NCBI GenBank assembly: GCA_900471485.1
Contig: UCEU01000009.1
Location: forward strand, 62,001 to 126,000
From: Hyphomicrobiales bacterium
GTDB lineage: Bacteria > Pseudomonadota > Alphaproteobacteria > Rhizobiales > Rhizobiaceae
Reading direction: 5' to 3'
Length of the DNA: 64,000 bases
Shown: in pieces, positions 1-8,717 of the stretch
Layout of the letters: each line of letters opens with the position of its first letter
How positions within the stretch are numbered: position 1 is the first letter of the stretch
Notes under the pieces: model-generated
Databases searched by the model: none
What the model was told of the DNA's origin: nothing
The model's input: the letters and a program-made list of their open reading frames with translations, nothing else
Position numbers and translations under genes: made by a program

Positions 1-374
1 TTACGGAGACCGACTTCCCGCAGATCGCGGCACAGCTGCCGGAATACGAGGTCGTCGATCATCTGGCGCTGGTTTCCGACAATGCCCGTCCCGAGCTGGT
101 AGCGGCGGAATATCAGGTCGCTCAATCGGTTATCGGAGAGCTGACGGCGCGAATCAACGAGACGCCCGACAATGCGATCGCGAGCACGAACCCCGCCGGA
201 GAGGTCAGAACGCTGGCCGATGTGGAGGAAGAGCTGATCCGTTTCGCGCTGAAATTCTACCGCGGCCAGATGAGCCAGGTAGCGCGCAAACTGGGCATCG
301 GACGCTCGACGCTTTACCGGAAACTCAAGGATTACGGCATCGATCCGGATAACCCGCAGAAGGACGCTGCGTAA
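1..374 (+). CDS. sigma-54-type response regulator, C-terminal end only (partial)
   Basis: Only the last ~123 codons are in the window. The frame runs from base 3 to the TAA at 372-374. The final ~45 residues form a Fis-type helix-turn-helix (EEELIRFALKFYRGQ, then VARKLGIGRSTLYRKL), the usual DNA-binding end of NtrC-like activators of sigma-54 promoters. The AAA+ and receiver domains would lie upstream and are not visible, so calling it a two-component response regulator is inference from the C-terminus alone. No terminator is evident in the ~175 bases before the next gene. Confidence 0.8.
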   Translation, partial: TETDFPQIAAQLPEYEVVDHLALVSDNARPELVAAEYQVAQSVIGELTARINETPDNAIASTNPAGEVRTLADVEEELIRFALKFYRGQMSQVARKLGIGRSTLYRKLKDYGIDPDNPQKDAA

Positions 375-548
375 CTCTGCTACATTAACAATCCGGCAAT
401 CATATTTTGTTACCAATCATAAACCACTTGTTAGTGGCCTGTTCACTATGTAAAGAAAAGGTTGAACGTGTGTGGCATTTTTGCCATCGTGTGACCGCAT
501 TTAACGGCCAAGGGTCGAATTGAGGGACCATCGGCTGTCTGACGGGGA

Positions 549-2453
549 TTGAGTTTGCCGGATCTGAATTGGAATACGAAGCCTTCGCGCCCGACCTGGC
601 GCAATAGGTGCGCAGACCTTTGCGGAAAGGTGGCAAGGACGGCTATGGCCGCCCTTCTCGCAGTTGCAGTTTCGTCCCCGGTGCTCGTCGGCTCCAGTAC
701 GCCGTCGCAGGCAGCGGGCGAAACGCGTAGTCTCAAGCTCTACTTCATCCACACCGGCGAAAAGGCCGTGATCACCTACAAGCGTAACGGCCGCTTCGAT
801 CCCAAGGGTCTCGAGCAGCTCAACCGCTTCCTTCGCGACTGGCGCAAGAACCAGCCGACGAAGATGGATCCGCGCCTGTTCGACCTGATCTGGGAAGTTT
901 ACCGCCAGAGCGGTTCCAAGGATTACATCAACGTCGTCTGCGGCTTCCGCTCGCCGGCCACGAACGCCATGCTCAAGGGCCGCTCGCGCAATTCCGGCGT
1001 CGCCGAGAAGAGCCAGCACATGCTCGGCAAGGCGATGGACTTCTTCATTCCAGACGTCAAACTCGCGACATTGCGCGGAATCGGCATGAAAATGCAGGTT
1101 GGCGGCGTTGGTTTCTATCCGAAATCGGGTTCGCCCTTCGTGCACATGGATGTTGGCGGTGTTCGCGCCTGGCCGCGCATGAACCGCGACGAGCTCGTGC
1201 GCCTCTTCCCTAATGGCAACACCATGCACATCCCGGCCGACGGCAAGCCGCTGCCGGGCTACGAGCAGGCCGTTGCCGATTACAAGCGCCGCGTCAGCTC
1301 GACCGAAGTGCAGATGGCAAGCTCGGGTGCCTACACCGGCTCGTCGTCTTCGTCGCAGCAGTCGGGCAAGCCGAAAACACTGTTTGCAGCTCTCTTTGGC
1401 GGCGGGGCCGACGAGGAAGAGGATAGCTCGGAAGACAGCACGCCTGTGGCGGTCGCCAAGGCGTCGCCGCCGGCGGCATCAATGCCGAATGCTGCCAACC
1501 CGGCTGAGCAGGCTCCTGCCCAGCAGACCGAGGTCGCAGCAGTGTCCGCGCCGATCCCGCAGGTGCGGCCGGCGTTCGCAGGTCAGCAGGAAGCCGGCCC
1601 GGAAATGGCCAGCGCCCTTGTTTCTCCGCAGTCCGGCAACGCAGCACAGCAGGCTTTGGCTGATGCCACCCAGCCGGGTCAGCAGCAGTTCGCCGATCTC
1701 AGTGCCTACAGCGTTCCGGTTCCTTCTCTGCTTGGCCCGCGCCGTTCTCCTGGCGATGCGGAAGTCGCTTCGGTCGATCCGGCTGCGGGGACGGGGAATC
1801 TCGCAGCTGTACCGACACCGGCTGAACGTCCGGCTCTCGCCGAAAAGCTTCTCGCAGCCGCCGATGCGGATCCGGAAGCGGGTGAGGACGTAGCGGACCA
1901 GCAGAGCACGCTCTCTGCGGCCTATGCCGATGCTCTCGATCGCCAGACGAATGGTCGCGACCTTCAGGTCGCATCCGCCCAGCAGCCGATGAGCGTCGAA
2001 CAGGCTATCAACGCGGCAATGCCTCAAAAGGTTCCGGCGGAGAAGGCTCCGCTGCAGATGGCCGCTCTTACCCCGGCGACGAAGTCGGCAAGCTTCGGCG
2101 ATGCCTTCGACGCACCGAAGCCCGCTGCCGACGCAGGCGTTGCCCAGGGCCTGCCGGCCAAGGGTGGTCGTCCGACCAAGCAGGAAGCGGCCAGCGCCGA
2201 TGCCAGCCGTGCGACGATCCGCACGGAGCCGAAGCTGACGCAGAAGATCATTTCGAAGTGGGCGCTGACCAATGCGCGCATGGAGATGGTGACCAAGCCG
2301 GTCAAGGCGCCGCGTTTCGTCAGCCAGACGCTCAGGGCGCAGCCAACATCGGTCTATGCCGACGGCTTCACCAAGACGGCGTCGATCGATCCGGGCCGGT
2401 TCAGCGGCAGCGCGGTGAACTTCATGGAAGTTCGCAAGTTCGAGGCCAACTAA
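549..2453 (+). CDS. exported DUF882 / M15-like peptidase-fold protein with long low-complexity tail
   Basis: The 634-residue protein opens with a basic stretch and a hydrophobic segment (~residues 33-55, ending SQAAG) that looks like an export signal. Residues ~58-225 match the DUF882/YcbK (peptidase M15_2) fold: SLKLYFIHTGEKA, CGFRSPATN, SQHMLGKAMDF and FVHMDVG supply the His/Asp zinc ligands typical of D,D-carboxypeptidase-like murein hydrolases. The remaining ~400 residues are rich in Ala, Pro, Gln and Ser with no recognisable domain, suggesting an envelope-spanning spacer. The start used is TTG at 549. An internal ATG at 645 just before the hydrophobic stretch is a plausible alternative. 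A strong terminator follows. Cell-wall remodelling is inferred from the family. Confidence 0.8.
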   Translation: MSLPDLNWNTKPSRPTWRNRCADLCGKVARTAMAALLAVAVSSPVLVGSSTPSQAAGETRSLKLYFIHTGEKAVITYKRNGRFDPKGLEQLNRFLRDWRKNQPTKMDPRLFDLIWEVYRQSGSKDYINVVCGFRSPATNAMLKGRSRNSGVAEKSQHMLGKAMDFFIPDVKLATLRGIGMKMQVGGVGFYPKSGSPFVHMDVGGVRAWPRMNRDELVRLFPNGNTMHIPADGKPLPGYEQAVADYKRRVSSTEVQMASSGAYTGSSSSSQQSGKPKTLFAALFGGGADEEEDSSEDSTPVAVAKASPPAASMPNAANPAEQAPAQQTEVAAVSAPIPQVRPAFAGQQEAGPEMASALVSPQSGNAAQQALADATQPGQQQFADLSAYSVPVPSLLGPRRSPGDAEVASVDPAAGTGNLAAVPTPAERPALAEKLLAAADADPEAGEDVADQQSTLSAAYADALDRQTNGRDLQVASAQQPMSVEQAINAAMPQKVPAEKAPLQMAALTPATKSASFGDAFDAPKPAADAGVAQGLPAKGGRPTKQEAASADASRATIRTEPKLTQKIISKWALTNARMEMVTKPVKAPRFVSQTLRAQPTSVYADGFTKTASIDPGRFSGSAVNFMEVRKFEAN

Positions 2454-2476
2454 GGTCTGGGACCATGGAATTGAAC

Positions 2477-2508
2477 AAAACCGCCGGAGCGATCCGGCGG
2501 TTTTTTTG
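2477..2508 (+). terminator. Rho-independent terminator after DUF882 gene
   Basis: An 8-bp perfect stem (CCGCCGGA at 2481-2488 with TCCGGCGG at 2493-2500) and GCGA loop are followed by seven T residues. It lies 24 bases after the DUF882 stop and separates that gene from the LysR gene. Confidence 0.9.
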
Positions 2509-2612
2509 TTCGCCTGCGACAGAACGCCATCGACGAACTGCCAGAGCAGAGGTTGATTTCTGTTCTCTGATGGAGAATAGAGGGTGCCTCTTGTTCTTTT
2601 CTTGCGAATGAT

Positions 2613-3524
2613 ATGGATCTCTCTTCCCTCGATATCTTTGAAGCCGTTGCCGAGCACCGCAGCATTACCCGCGCCGCGCAGGCGATCGGGCGGGCGCCGT
2701 CCAACGTGACGACGCGCATCCAGCAGCTGGAGCAGGATCTAGGCGCCGTTCTCTTCAGCCGCGACGGCAAGCGTATGACGCTGACACGTGAAGGAGAGAT
2801 CTTTCGCGGCTATGCGACACGGCTTGCCGATCTGGCGGCCGAGGCGCGTCAGTCGGTGCAGCCGCTGCGTCTGGCCGGCGAACTGCGCCTCGGCACCATG
2901 GAAAGCACGGCGGCGAGCCGACTTCCCGAGGTTATCCGGCGCTTCGGTTCGCAGTGGCCACGGGTCTCGCTGCACCTGACGATGGGAGCGACGCGCGAGC
3001 TCCTCGGAAGCGTTCTGGCCGAGGAACTGGATTGCGCGCTGATCGCCCGGCCGCCGGAAAAGGCGCTCGATGCGCGACGCTACGGCGATCTCGATCTCTC
3101 CCGCTTCGATGCGCGGCGTATCTATGTCGAGGATTTGATCCTCGTTCTGCCGCCGCGGCACGTCGAGGTGAGCGACGCCGGCGATCTCAGGGTGGAGACG
3201 CTTGCCGTCATGGAGCCGGGCTGCACCTATCGCCGCATGGCGGAGGAGTGGGCCGAGCAGGCGACCGGGCTACGCACGCTTGAGCTTGCCTCCTATCACG
3301 CGATCCTTGCCAGCATCGTCGCAGGCAACGCTTTCGGCGTCATGCCGCGCTCCGTCTTCGAGCTCATGCGCTGGCCGGTCGATATCGTCAGCCGTGAGAT
3401 CGGGGCGGTCGAAACCTTCCTCGTGAGGCGCAAGGATGAGGGGCGCTCGGAAACCTTCGAGGCCTTCCACGATACGCTTATCGCCACCCGGGGCAGGGAC
3501 GGGGTCTCGATGCCGCACTCCTGA
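2613..3524 (+). CDS. LysR-family transcriptional regulator
   Basis: The 303-residue protein has the LysR layout: an N-terminal winged helix-turn-helix (residues ~1-60, with SITRAAQAIGRAPSNVTTRI) and a periplasmic-binding-protein-like effector domain (~88-295). It is tandem with, and 51 bases upstream of, the HPP-CBS membrane protein gene, so that gene is the natural candidate target. LysR regulators more often act on a divergent neighbour, and here the upstream neighbour is co-directional, so autoregulation of a two-gene unit is possible. The effector cannot be deduced from sequence. Confidence 0.85.
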   Translation: MDLSSLDIFEAVAEHRSITRAAQAIGRAPSNVTTRIQQLEQDLGAVLFSRDGKRMTLTREGEIFRGYATRLADLAAEARQSVQPLRLAGELRLGTMESTAASRLPEVIRRFGSQWPRVSLHLTMGATRELLGSVLAEELDCALIARPPEKALDARRYGDLDLSRFDARRIYVEDLILVLPPRHVEVSDAGDLRVETLAVMEPGCTYRRMAEEWAEQATGLRTLELASYHAILASIVAGNAFGVMPRSVFELMRWPVDIVSREIGAVETFLVRRKDEGRSETFEAFHDTLIATRGRDGVSMPHS

Positions 3525-3575
3525 CCTCCCAGTCCCCGCACCATCATCTTAGCTTCTACAGATCTCGGTTTCTCA

Positions 3576-4718
3576 ATGTCACAGCCCAGCACACCCAAGA
3601 CCGATCCCGGCCGCCGCTCTCCGCGCCGCCTGTTTGCGCCGATCCTTGCCGGGGCGACGCTGCGCGAACGCATGTTCGCCTGCCTCGGCGCGCTGATCGC
3701 CATCGCGCTGACAGGCATGGTCTGCGGCTACTTCTTCGGGCAGGGCTCGCACCTGCCGCTGATCGTGGCGCCGATGGGCGCGTCGGCCGTGCTGCTGTTC
3801 GCTGTGCCGGCCAGCCCGCTGGCGCAGCCGTGGTCGATCATCGGCGGCAATACGATTTCGGCGATGATGGGCATTCTCGCCGCGCATTTCATCCACGAGC
3901 CGATCATCGCCATCGGGGTCGGCGTATCGCTGGCGATCGGGGCGATGTCGTTCACCCGCTGCCTGCATCCGCCGGGGGGCGCTGCGGCGCTGACGGCCGT
4001 GCTCGGCGGGCCGGCGGTGGCAAGCTGGGGGCTGCTCTTCCCCTTCGTGCCGGTGGCGCTCAATTCCTGCATCCTGGTGGCGCTCGGCATCATCTTCCAC
4101 AAGCTGGGGCGGCGGAACTATCCGCATGTGGCGGCTCCCGCGCCGGTGAATACCCACCAGACGATCGATCCGCCGTCGGCAACGCGCATCGGCTTTCGCG
4201 AGGAGGATGTGGATGCGGCGCTGGCAAGGTTCGAGGAGACGTTCGACATCGATCGCGGCGACCTGAGCCGCCTGCTGCGGCAGGTCGAGGTCGAGGCTGC
4301 GGTTCGCTCGCACGGCACCGTTACCTGCGCCGATATCATGTCGCGAGACGTGATCGCGGTGGGAGAGGGCGCCTCGGCGGAAGAGGCGCGGGCGCTGCTT
4401 CTCAAGCACAATGTCCGCACGCTGCCGGTCAAGGACGGCGAGGGCCGACTGGTCGGCGCCGTCGGCCTGCGCGAACTGATGGGAGCCGACGTGCTGGCGG
4501 GCAACATCGCCGACGCTGCGACCGCATCTGCCGATGCTGCGACCGCATCTGCCGATGCGCCTGCGATCAGCCTGCTGCCCGATCTTACCGACGGGCGCAC
4601 CCATGCGGTGGTCATCGTCGATGCCGGCGGCCATGTGATCGGCCTCATCTCGCAGACAGACCTGCTCGGCGCGATGGCCCACATGCTGCCGGAGGCAGCG
4701 GGGCGCAGCGCCGCCTGA
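3576..4718 (+). CDS. HPP-family membrane protein with C-terminal CBS pair
   Basis: The 380-residue protein starts with a cytoplasmic basic tail followed by about four or five hydrophobic helices (~residues 28-185) carrying the HPP signatures APMGASAVLLF and CLHPPGGAAAL. The C-terminal part (~245-375) has two CBS motifs (MSRDVIAVGEGASAEEA and HAVVIVDAGGHVIGLISQTDLL), which in other proteins bind adenosyl ligands and gate transport. HPP proteins have been linked to nitrite transport in cyanobacteria and chloroplasts; applying that here is inference. Between the two CBS halves lies a 7-residue tandem repeat (AATASAD twice). The gene is tandem to the LysR regulator and ends at a bidirectional terminator. 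Confidence 0.85.
   Translation: MSQPSTPKTDPGRRSPRRLFAPILAGATLRERMFACLGALIAIALTGMVCGYFFGQGSHLPLIVAPMGASAVLLFAVPASPLAQPWSIIGGNTISAMMGILAAHFIHEPIIAIGVGVSLAIGAMSFTRCLHPPGGAAALTAVLGGPAVASWGLLFPFVPVALNSCILVALGIIFHKLGRRNYPHVAAPAPVNTHQTIDPPSATRIGFREEDVDAALARFEETFDIDRGDLSRLLRQVEVEAAVRSHGTVTCADIMSRDVIAVGEGASAEEARALLLKHNVRTLPVKDGEGRLVGAVGLRELMGADVLAGNIADAATASADAATASADAPAISLLPDLTDGRTHAVVIVDAGGHVIGLISQTDLLGAMAHMLPEAAGRSAA
4515..4556 (+). repeat. 21-bp in-frame tandem duplication inside HPP-CBS gene
   Basis: Two exact copies of a 21-base unit (4515-4535 and 4536-4556) encode AATASAD-AATASAD. The repeat falls in the linker between the two CBS motifs. It looks like a replication-slippage duplication tolerated in a flexible loop. 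Confidence 0.9.
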
Positions 4719-4728
4719 CCGTACAAAA

Positions 4729-4762
4729 GAAAAAGCCGCCGATAGAGATCGACGGCTTTTTG
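4729..4762. terminator. bidirectional terminator between convergent genes
   Basis: AAAAGCCG at 4733-4740 region pairs with CGGCTTTT at 4753-4760, with inner GAT/ATC pairing. A-rich on the left and T-rich on the right, it can stop transcription from the HPP-CBS gene (+) and the DUF2312 operon (-). Confidence 0.75.
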
Positions 4763-4779
4763 CATGGATGGTCGTTGGA

Positions 4780-5043
4780 TCAGGCTTCCGCCGGACCTTC
4801 GATCATGCCCAGCGCGGCGAGGTAGGTATCGAGGATCGCTTCTTCCTCGAGGCGTTCCTGCTCGTCCTTCTTGCGCAGCGCGATCACCTTCTTGAGGATC
4901 TTGGTGTCGAATCCGGTACCCTTGGCTTCGCCGTAGACGTCCTTGATATCGTCGGCGATGGTCTTCTTTTCTTCTTCCAACCGTTCAATGCGCTCGATGA
5001 AAGCGCGAAGCTGGTCGCGGGCAACGCCGTGGGCATCAGACAT
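4780..5043 (-). CDS. DUF2312 family protein
   Basis: An 87-residue, highly charged, helical protein ([20 protein letters not shown], then [15 protein letters not shown]) matching DUF2312, a conserved small alphaproteobacterial family of unknown biochemical function. The start at 5043 is chosen because AGGAGA sits 7 bases upstream. A longer upstream reading in the same frame has no family resemblance. It is the last gene of a minus-strand run after DUF1244 and the N-formylglutamate amidohydrolase. Confidence 0.9.
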   Translation of the reverse strand: MSDAHGVARDQLRAFIERIERLEEEKKTIADDIKDVYGEAKGTGFDTKILKKVIALRKKDEQERLEEEAILDTYLAALGMIEGPAEA

Positions 5044-5132
5044 CGTGTTCTCCTGATAGGGGGTGAAAAATTCGGATGGCGTTGACTGCCGCGAAGCGGC
5101 GTCGGGGTCAAGCGCAATCGACAAGCCGGGGC

Positions 5133-5438
5133 TTATTTGTGCGGGTTGTTGCTTTCGAACGCGGCCTTCTGCTCGGCGGAGGCTTCCTTCTGGTGAAGGC
5201 TCTTCCACTCCTCGAAGGGCATGCCGTAAACGATCTCGCGGGACTGGTCCTTCGAGATCCCGACGCCATCGGCTTCGGCCGCCTCGCGGTACCAGTTGGA
5301 CAGGCAGTTGCGGCAGAAGCCGGCCAGATTCATCATGTCGATGTTCTGCACGTCGCTGCGCTCGCGCAGATGCGCGACCAGCCGGCGGAAGGCGGCGGCT
5401 TCGAATTCGGTCTGCTGTTCCCTGGTGAGTGCGGTCAT
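5133..5438 (-). CDS. DUF1244 family protein
   Basis: A 101-residue protein with the DUF1244 core, including [20 protein letters not shown] followed by [11 protein letters not shown] with two cysteines, then [12 protein letters not shown]. The family is small, cytosolic and of unknown function. The ATG at 5438 is preceded by AAAGAGAG and gives the family length. An in-frame ATG 15 bases upstream overlaps the stop of the amidohydrolase, indicating tight coupling with that gene. Confidence 0.9.
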   Translation of the reverse strand: MTALTREQQTEFEAAAFRRLVAHLRERSDVQNIDMMNLAGFCRNCLSNWYREAAEADGVGISKDQSREIVYGMPFEEWKSLHQKEASAEQKAAFESNNPHK

Positions 5439-5452
5439 ATCGCTCTCTTTCA

Positions 5453-6241
5453 TCAATAGGGGCCGGTGCGCGACGGATGCACCTGATACCGGTGCAACGC
5501 CGGATCGGCGTTCATGGTTGCGAAGATCGGCGCCAGCCGATCCGCCCACGCGGCGATGCCCGCCTCGTCGGCGATCAAGTCCTGGCGCACCTCGAGCAGC
5601 GCGTGGGGAATGCCCGTCAGCATGCAGTGGCGGTACATTGTATCGCCCTTCAGCGCGCCGTCGTAGGGCTCGTTGTCGCCAATGGTGAGATCGGTATCGG
5701 CGCGCAGCAAGTCAAGCAGCGGCGCCACGGCGCGGTCGTCGCTATCCCACAGTACAGCTGCATGCCACGGGCGGGGGACGCCCTTCCATGCATGGGTGAA
5801 CGAATGCAGCGACAGTACCAGCGGCGCCTTGCCGGTGGCGTTTTCCACTGCCGAGATCGTCGCGTTGACGGCATTGTGATAGGGGCGATGGAAGGTTTCG
5901 ATGCGGTGGTTCCATTCTTCCGCGGTGATCGGATGATTGCCGGGGATGATGGCGCCATCGGAGATCTTCATGATCAGCGTCGGGTCGTCCTCGCCCCGGT
6001 TGGGGTCGATCAGCAGCCTCGAAAAGCCGCCGAGAACGGCCGGAACGCCGAGCTTCGCCGAGAGCGACCGCACCAAACCCTCGATGCCGATATCATAGGC
6101 GATGTGGCGCGCGAAGGCGCTTTCCGGCAGGCCGAGCATGCCGTAGCGCTCGGGCAGGCGGTTCATGGCGTGATCGCCGAGAAGCACCATGCCGCTGTCA
6201 TGATTTCCGCTTAGAATTTCGAAGGAATTGAAGGCGCTCAT
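5453..6241 (-). CDS. N-formylglutamate amidohydrolase family protein
   Basis: A 262-residue cytosolic protein of the N-formylglutamate amidohydrolase (HutG-like) superfamily. The early GNHDSG and GDH segments and the central SLHSFTHAW supply the expected metal-binding Asp/His residues. HutG-type enzymes release formate from N-formylglutamate in histidine degradation, but no other hut genes are nearby. It heads an operon with DUF1244 and DUF2312, so it may act on a different N-acyl amino acid. The TGA stop lies immediately before the DUF1244 start region. Confidence 0.8.
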   Translation of the reverse strand: MSAFNSFEILSGNHDSGMVLLGDHAMNRLPERYGMLGLPESAFARHIAYDIGIEGLVRSLSAKLGVPAVLGGFSRLLIDPNRGEDDPTLIMKISDGAIIPGNHPITAEEWNHRIETFHRPYHNAVNATISAVENATGKAPLVLSLHSFTHAWKGVPRPWHAAVLWDSDDRAVAPLLDLLRADTDLTIGDNEPYDGALKGDTMYRHCMLTGIPHALLEVRQDLIADEAGIAAWADRLAPIFATMNADPALHRYQVHPSRTGPY

Positions 6242-6461
6242 GCGGGAAAATGCCGTTTCATGATTTCAAGCATGTTCCTGATCGCACGGGCAAAGAGGAG
6301 GTTCAAGCAGGGTCTGGTAACAATCATCGGACAATCGGTCGGCGATCATCGCGGCAATGCCGCCACAGCCGGGCGATCGACTATATAATCGATTAGCATT
6401 ACGTTGACTTTCGCCGGGAGGCAGCGCAAGAAAGGCACCATCACGAATAACCGGGAGCCGA

Positions 6462-6947
6462 ATGGAAGTCGTGTTGATCCAGACCGCGCCAAGTTTCCTT
6501 ACGCGTTCCGGGCCGTTTGCCCGTTTTGCTCTTTTTGTTCTCGCGGCGTGCTCGCCGTTTTTCATAGCCGACGTGGCCCGCGCCGATTTTCGTGTCTGCA
6601 ACGGAACGCAGAATCTGGTGGGCGTGGCGATCGGTTACCGAGCCAAGGATGGCTGGATAACGGAAGGCTGGTGGCAGGTCCCGGCAACGACCTGCGCGAC
6701 GTTGATCGAGGGGGAGCTGCAGTCGCGCTATTACTATCTCTACGCTGAAGACGCTGCCCGGGGAGGTCGATGGACGGGCGACGTGCAGATGTGCGTGGCG
6801 GAAAACGAGTTCAAGATCACGGGGGTCAATGATTGCTACGCCCGTGGCTATCAGAAGATGGGGTTCAAGGAATATGACACGGGCCGCCAGGGCAGCTGGA
6901 TGGTTCAACTTTCCGACACTCCCGGTACGCAAGAAAGTCCGAATTGA
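6462..6947 (+). CDS. DUF1036 exported/membrane protein
   Basis: A 161-residue protein with one strong N-terminal hydrophobic segment (~residues 18-40, ending VARA) acting as signal or anchor. The DUF1036 region begins FRVCNGTQNLVGVAIGY and contains WWQVPATTCATLI and CYARGYQKMGF with conserved cysteines. Function is unknown. Its TGA overlaps the ATG of the pyruvate kinase gene (TGATG at 6945-6949), so the two are translationally coupled. Confidence 0.85.
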   Translation: MEVVLIQTAPSFLTRSGPFARFALFVLAACSPFFIADVARADFRVCNGTQNLVGVAIGYRAKDGWITEGWWQVPATTCATLIEGELQSRYYYLYAEDAARGGRWTGDVQMCVAENEFKITGVNDCYARGYQKMGFKEYDTGRQGSWMVQLSDTPGTQESPN

Positions 6948-8386
6948 TGAAGCGTAATCGCAAAGTAAAAATCCTCGCAACGCTCGGACCCGCCTCGTCC
7001 GACGAATCGATGATCGAAAAGCTGCACCAGGCCGGTGCGGACGTTTTCCGTATCAACATGAGCCATGCGAGCCATGACGTCATGCGCAGCCTGATCCAGC
7101 GCATCCGCGCGGTAGAGGCACGCTCCGGCCGGCCGATCGGCATTCTCGCCGACCTTCAGGGCCCGAAGCTGCGCGTCGGCAAGTTCGCCGACACCAAGGT
7201 CGAGCTGAAGCCCGGCCAGACCTTCACGCTCGACAACAACGATGCACCTGGTGACGCCACCCGCGTTTACCTGCCGCATCCGGAAATTCTGGAATCCGTG
7301 CAGCCGGGACATCGCCTGCTGATCGACGACGGCAAGCTCGCTTTGCGCGCTGAAAAGTGCGACGGCAAGAGCATCGTCACGACCGTCATCTCGGGCACGA
7401 AGATTTCCGATCGCAAGGGCGTGAGCCTTCCCGACACGCTGCTGACCGTCGGCGTTCTCACCGACAAGGACCGCACCGACCTCGACGCCGTGCTGGCGAC
7501 TGACGATGTCGACTGGGTCGCGCTGTCCTTCGTGCAGCGTCCTGAGGATCTCGCGGAAGTCCGCAAGATCGCCAAGGGCCGCGTGGGGATCATGTCGAAG
7601 ATCGAGAAGCCGCAGGCAATCGAGCGTATCGAAGAGATCATCGAGCTCTCCGACGCCCTGATGGTCGCCCGTGGCGACCTCGGCGTCGAGATGCCACTGG
7701 AATCCGTTCCCGGCATCCAGAAGCAGTTGATCCGCGCCTGCCGTCGTTCGGGCAAGCCCGTCGTCGTCGCCACGCAGATGCTGGAATCGATGATCACCGC
7801 GCCGGTTCCGACCCGCGCCGAAGTGTCCGACGTCGCGACCGCCGTCTTCGAGGGCGCCGATGCCGTCATGCTGTCGGCCGAATCCGCGTCGGGCGACTAT
7901 CCGGTCGAATCGGTTGCCACCATGGCGTCGATCGCCAGCGCCATCGAGCGCGAGCCGCATTACCCGGGTATCATCTATGCGCAGCGCGCCCAGCCGGAAG
8001 CAACCGGCGCCGACGCGATCTCGCTGGCTGCCCGCCAGATCGCCGAAACGCTGAAGCTGTCGGCTATCGTCTGTTACACGTCTTCGGGCACGACGGGCCT
8101 TCGCGCCTCGCGCGAGCGTCCGCAGGTTCCGATCCTGGCGCTGTCGCCGGTCATCCAGACCGCCCGCCGCCTGGCGATCGTCTGGGGCCTGCACTGCGTC
8201 GTCACCCATGACGCCACCGACCTCGACGACATGGTCAACCGCGCCTGCCGCATCGTCGCCGACGAAGGCTTCGGCAAGCCGGGCGACCGCATCATCATCT
8301 CGGCCGGCGTGCCTCTCGGCACCCCCGGCGCCACCAACATGATCCGCATCGCCTATATCGGCTCCGACGGCCAGAGCGGCATCTGA
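6947..8386 (+). CDS. pyk: pyruvate kinase
   Basis: The 479-residue enzyme transfers phosphate from phosphoenolpyruvate to ADP, the last step of glycolysis and of the Entner-Doudoroff route. The start KVKILATLGPAS, FRINMSHASH, the active-site stretch IMSKIEKPQAIERI (catalytic Lys), ALMVARGDLGVEMPLE and ATQMLESM are all present at full length. The C-terminal allosteric domain (~345-479) is complete. The ATG at 6947 overlaps the DUF1036 stop; a TTG one codon earlier is unnecessary. A strong terminator follows. Confidence 0.97.
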   Translation: MKRNRKVKILATLGPASSDESMIEKLHQAGADVFRINMSHASHDVMRSLIQRIRAVEARSGRPIGILADLQGPKLRVGKFADTKVELKPGQTFTLDNNDAPGDATRVYLPHPEILESVQPGHRLLIDDGKLALRAEKCDGKSIVTTVISGTKISDRKGVSLPDTLLTVGVLTDKDRTDLDAVLATDDVDWVALSFVQRPEDLAEVRKIAKGRVGIMSKIEKPQAIERIEEIIELSDALMVARGDLGVEMPLESVPGIQKQLIRACRRSGKPVVVATQMLESMITAPVPTRAEVSDVATAVFEGADAVMLSAESASGDYPVESVATMASIASAIEREPHYPGIIYAQRAQPEATGADAISLAARQIAETLKLSAIVCYTSSGTTGLRASRERPQVPILALSPVIQTARRLAIVWGLHCVVTHDATDLDDMVNRACRIVADEGFGKPGDRIIISAGVPLGTPGATNMIRIAYIGSDGQSGI

Positions 8387-8410
8387 TCCGCATTTGGTGT
8401 GATTGATTTG

Positions 8411-8446
8411 AGAACCCGCTGCCTCATCGAGGTGGCGGGTTTTTTC
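8411..8446 (+). terminator. Rho-independent terminator after pyk
   Basis: AACCCGC (8413-8419) pairs with GCGGGTT (8435-8441), with an inner CCTC/GAGG pair, and is followed by a T run. It lies 25 bases after the pyk stop. Confidence 0.85.
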
Positions 8447-8488
8447 GTTGCGCTGCCTTTTGATGCGTTGCCGGCTTGGCGGGTGTGT

Positions 8489-8642
8489 TACCCCCCTCTG
8501 TCCTGCCGGACATCTCCCCCACAAGGGGGGAGATCGACTCGTGGCGTGCTCCCCATCCAAACGTGGATGTCGGAGCGAGCGGTTAAACCCAGTCAATCTC
8601 CCCACCTGTGGGGGAGATGCCCGGCAGGGCAGAGGGGGGTAT
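8489..8642. repeat. RIME-like intergenic palindromic element
   Basis: Two ~47-base arms (8489-8535 and 8595-8642) are imperfect inverted copies of each other: one arm reads CCCCCCTCTG..CTGCCGG and the other GCCCGGCAG..GCAGAGGGGGG. Each arm holds its own smaller palindrome around CTCCCC..GGGGAG. About 60 less conserved bases separate them. This composition and architecture match the rhizobial intergenic mosaic elements scattered in Rhizobiaceae genomes. It fills the space between pyk and the DUF4865 gene and carries no gene. Confidence 0.75.
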
Positions 8643-8717
8643 CCCACCCACTGACCTCTCGATCAGCGTTCCACCCCTGACCTATCGGTTTTAAGACCGG
8701 GGACTCGCCATAGCCTG

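Larger units (their letters stand above)
8387..8717. other. 331-base intergenic region: terminator plus repeat
   Basis: Contains the pyk terminator and the RIME-like palindrome, then ~75 bases before the convergent DUF4865 stop. Short open frames here are products of the GC-rich repeat and have no ribosome-binding sites. No other signal seen. Confidence 0.7.

Noticed and set aside
3579..4825. Long open frames antisense or out of frame to the HPP-CBS gene
   Set aside because: Composition is Arg/Ala/Gly/His-rich from GC-rich third-position shadowing; the HPP frame has clear family motifs.
8399..8680. Overlapping plus-strand frames of 68-93 codons
   Set aside because: They translate the pyk terminator and the GC-rich RIME-like repeat and have no ribosome sites or family features.
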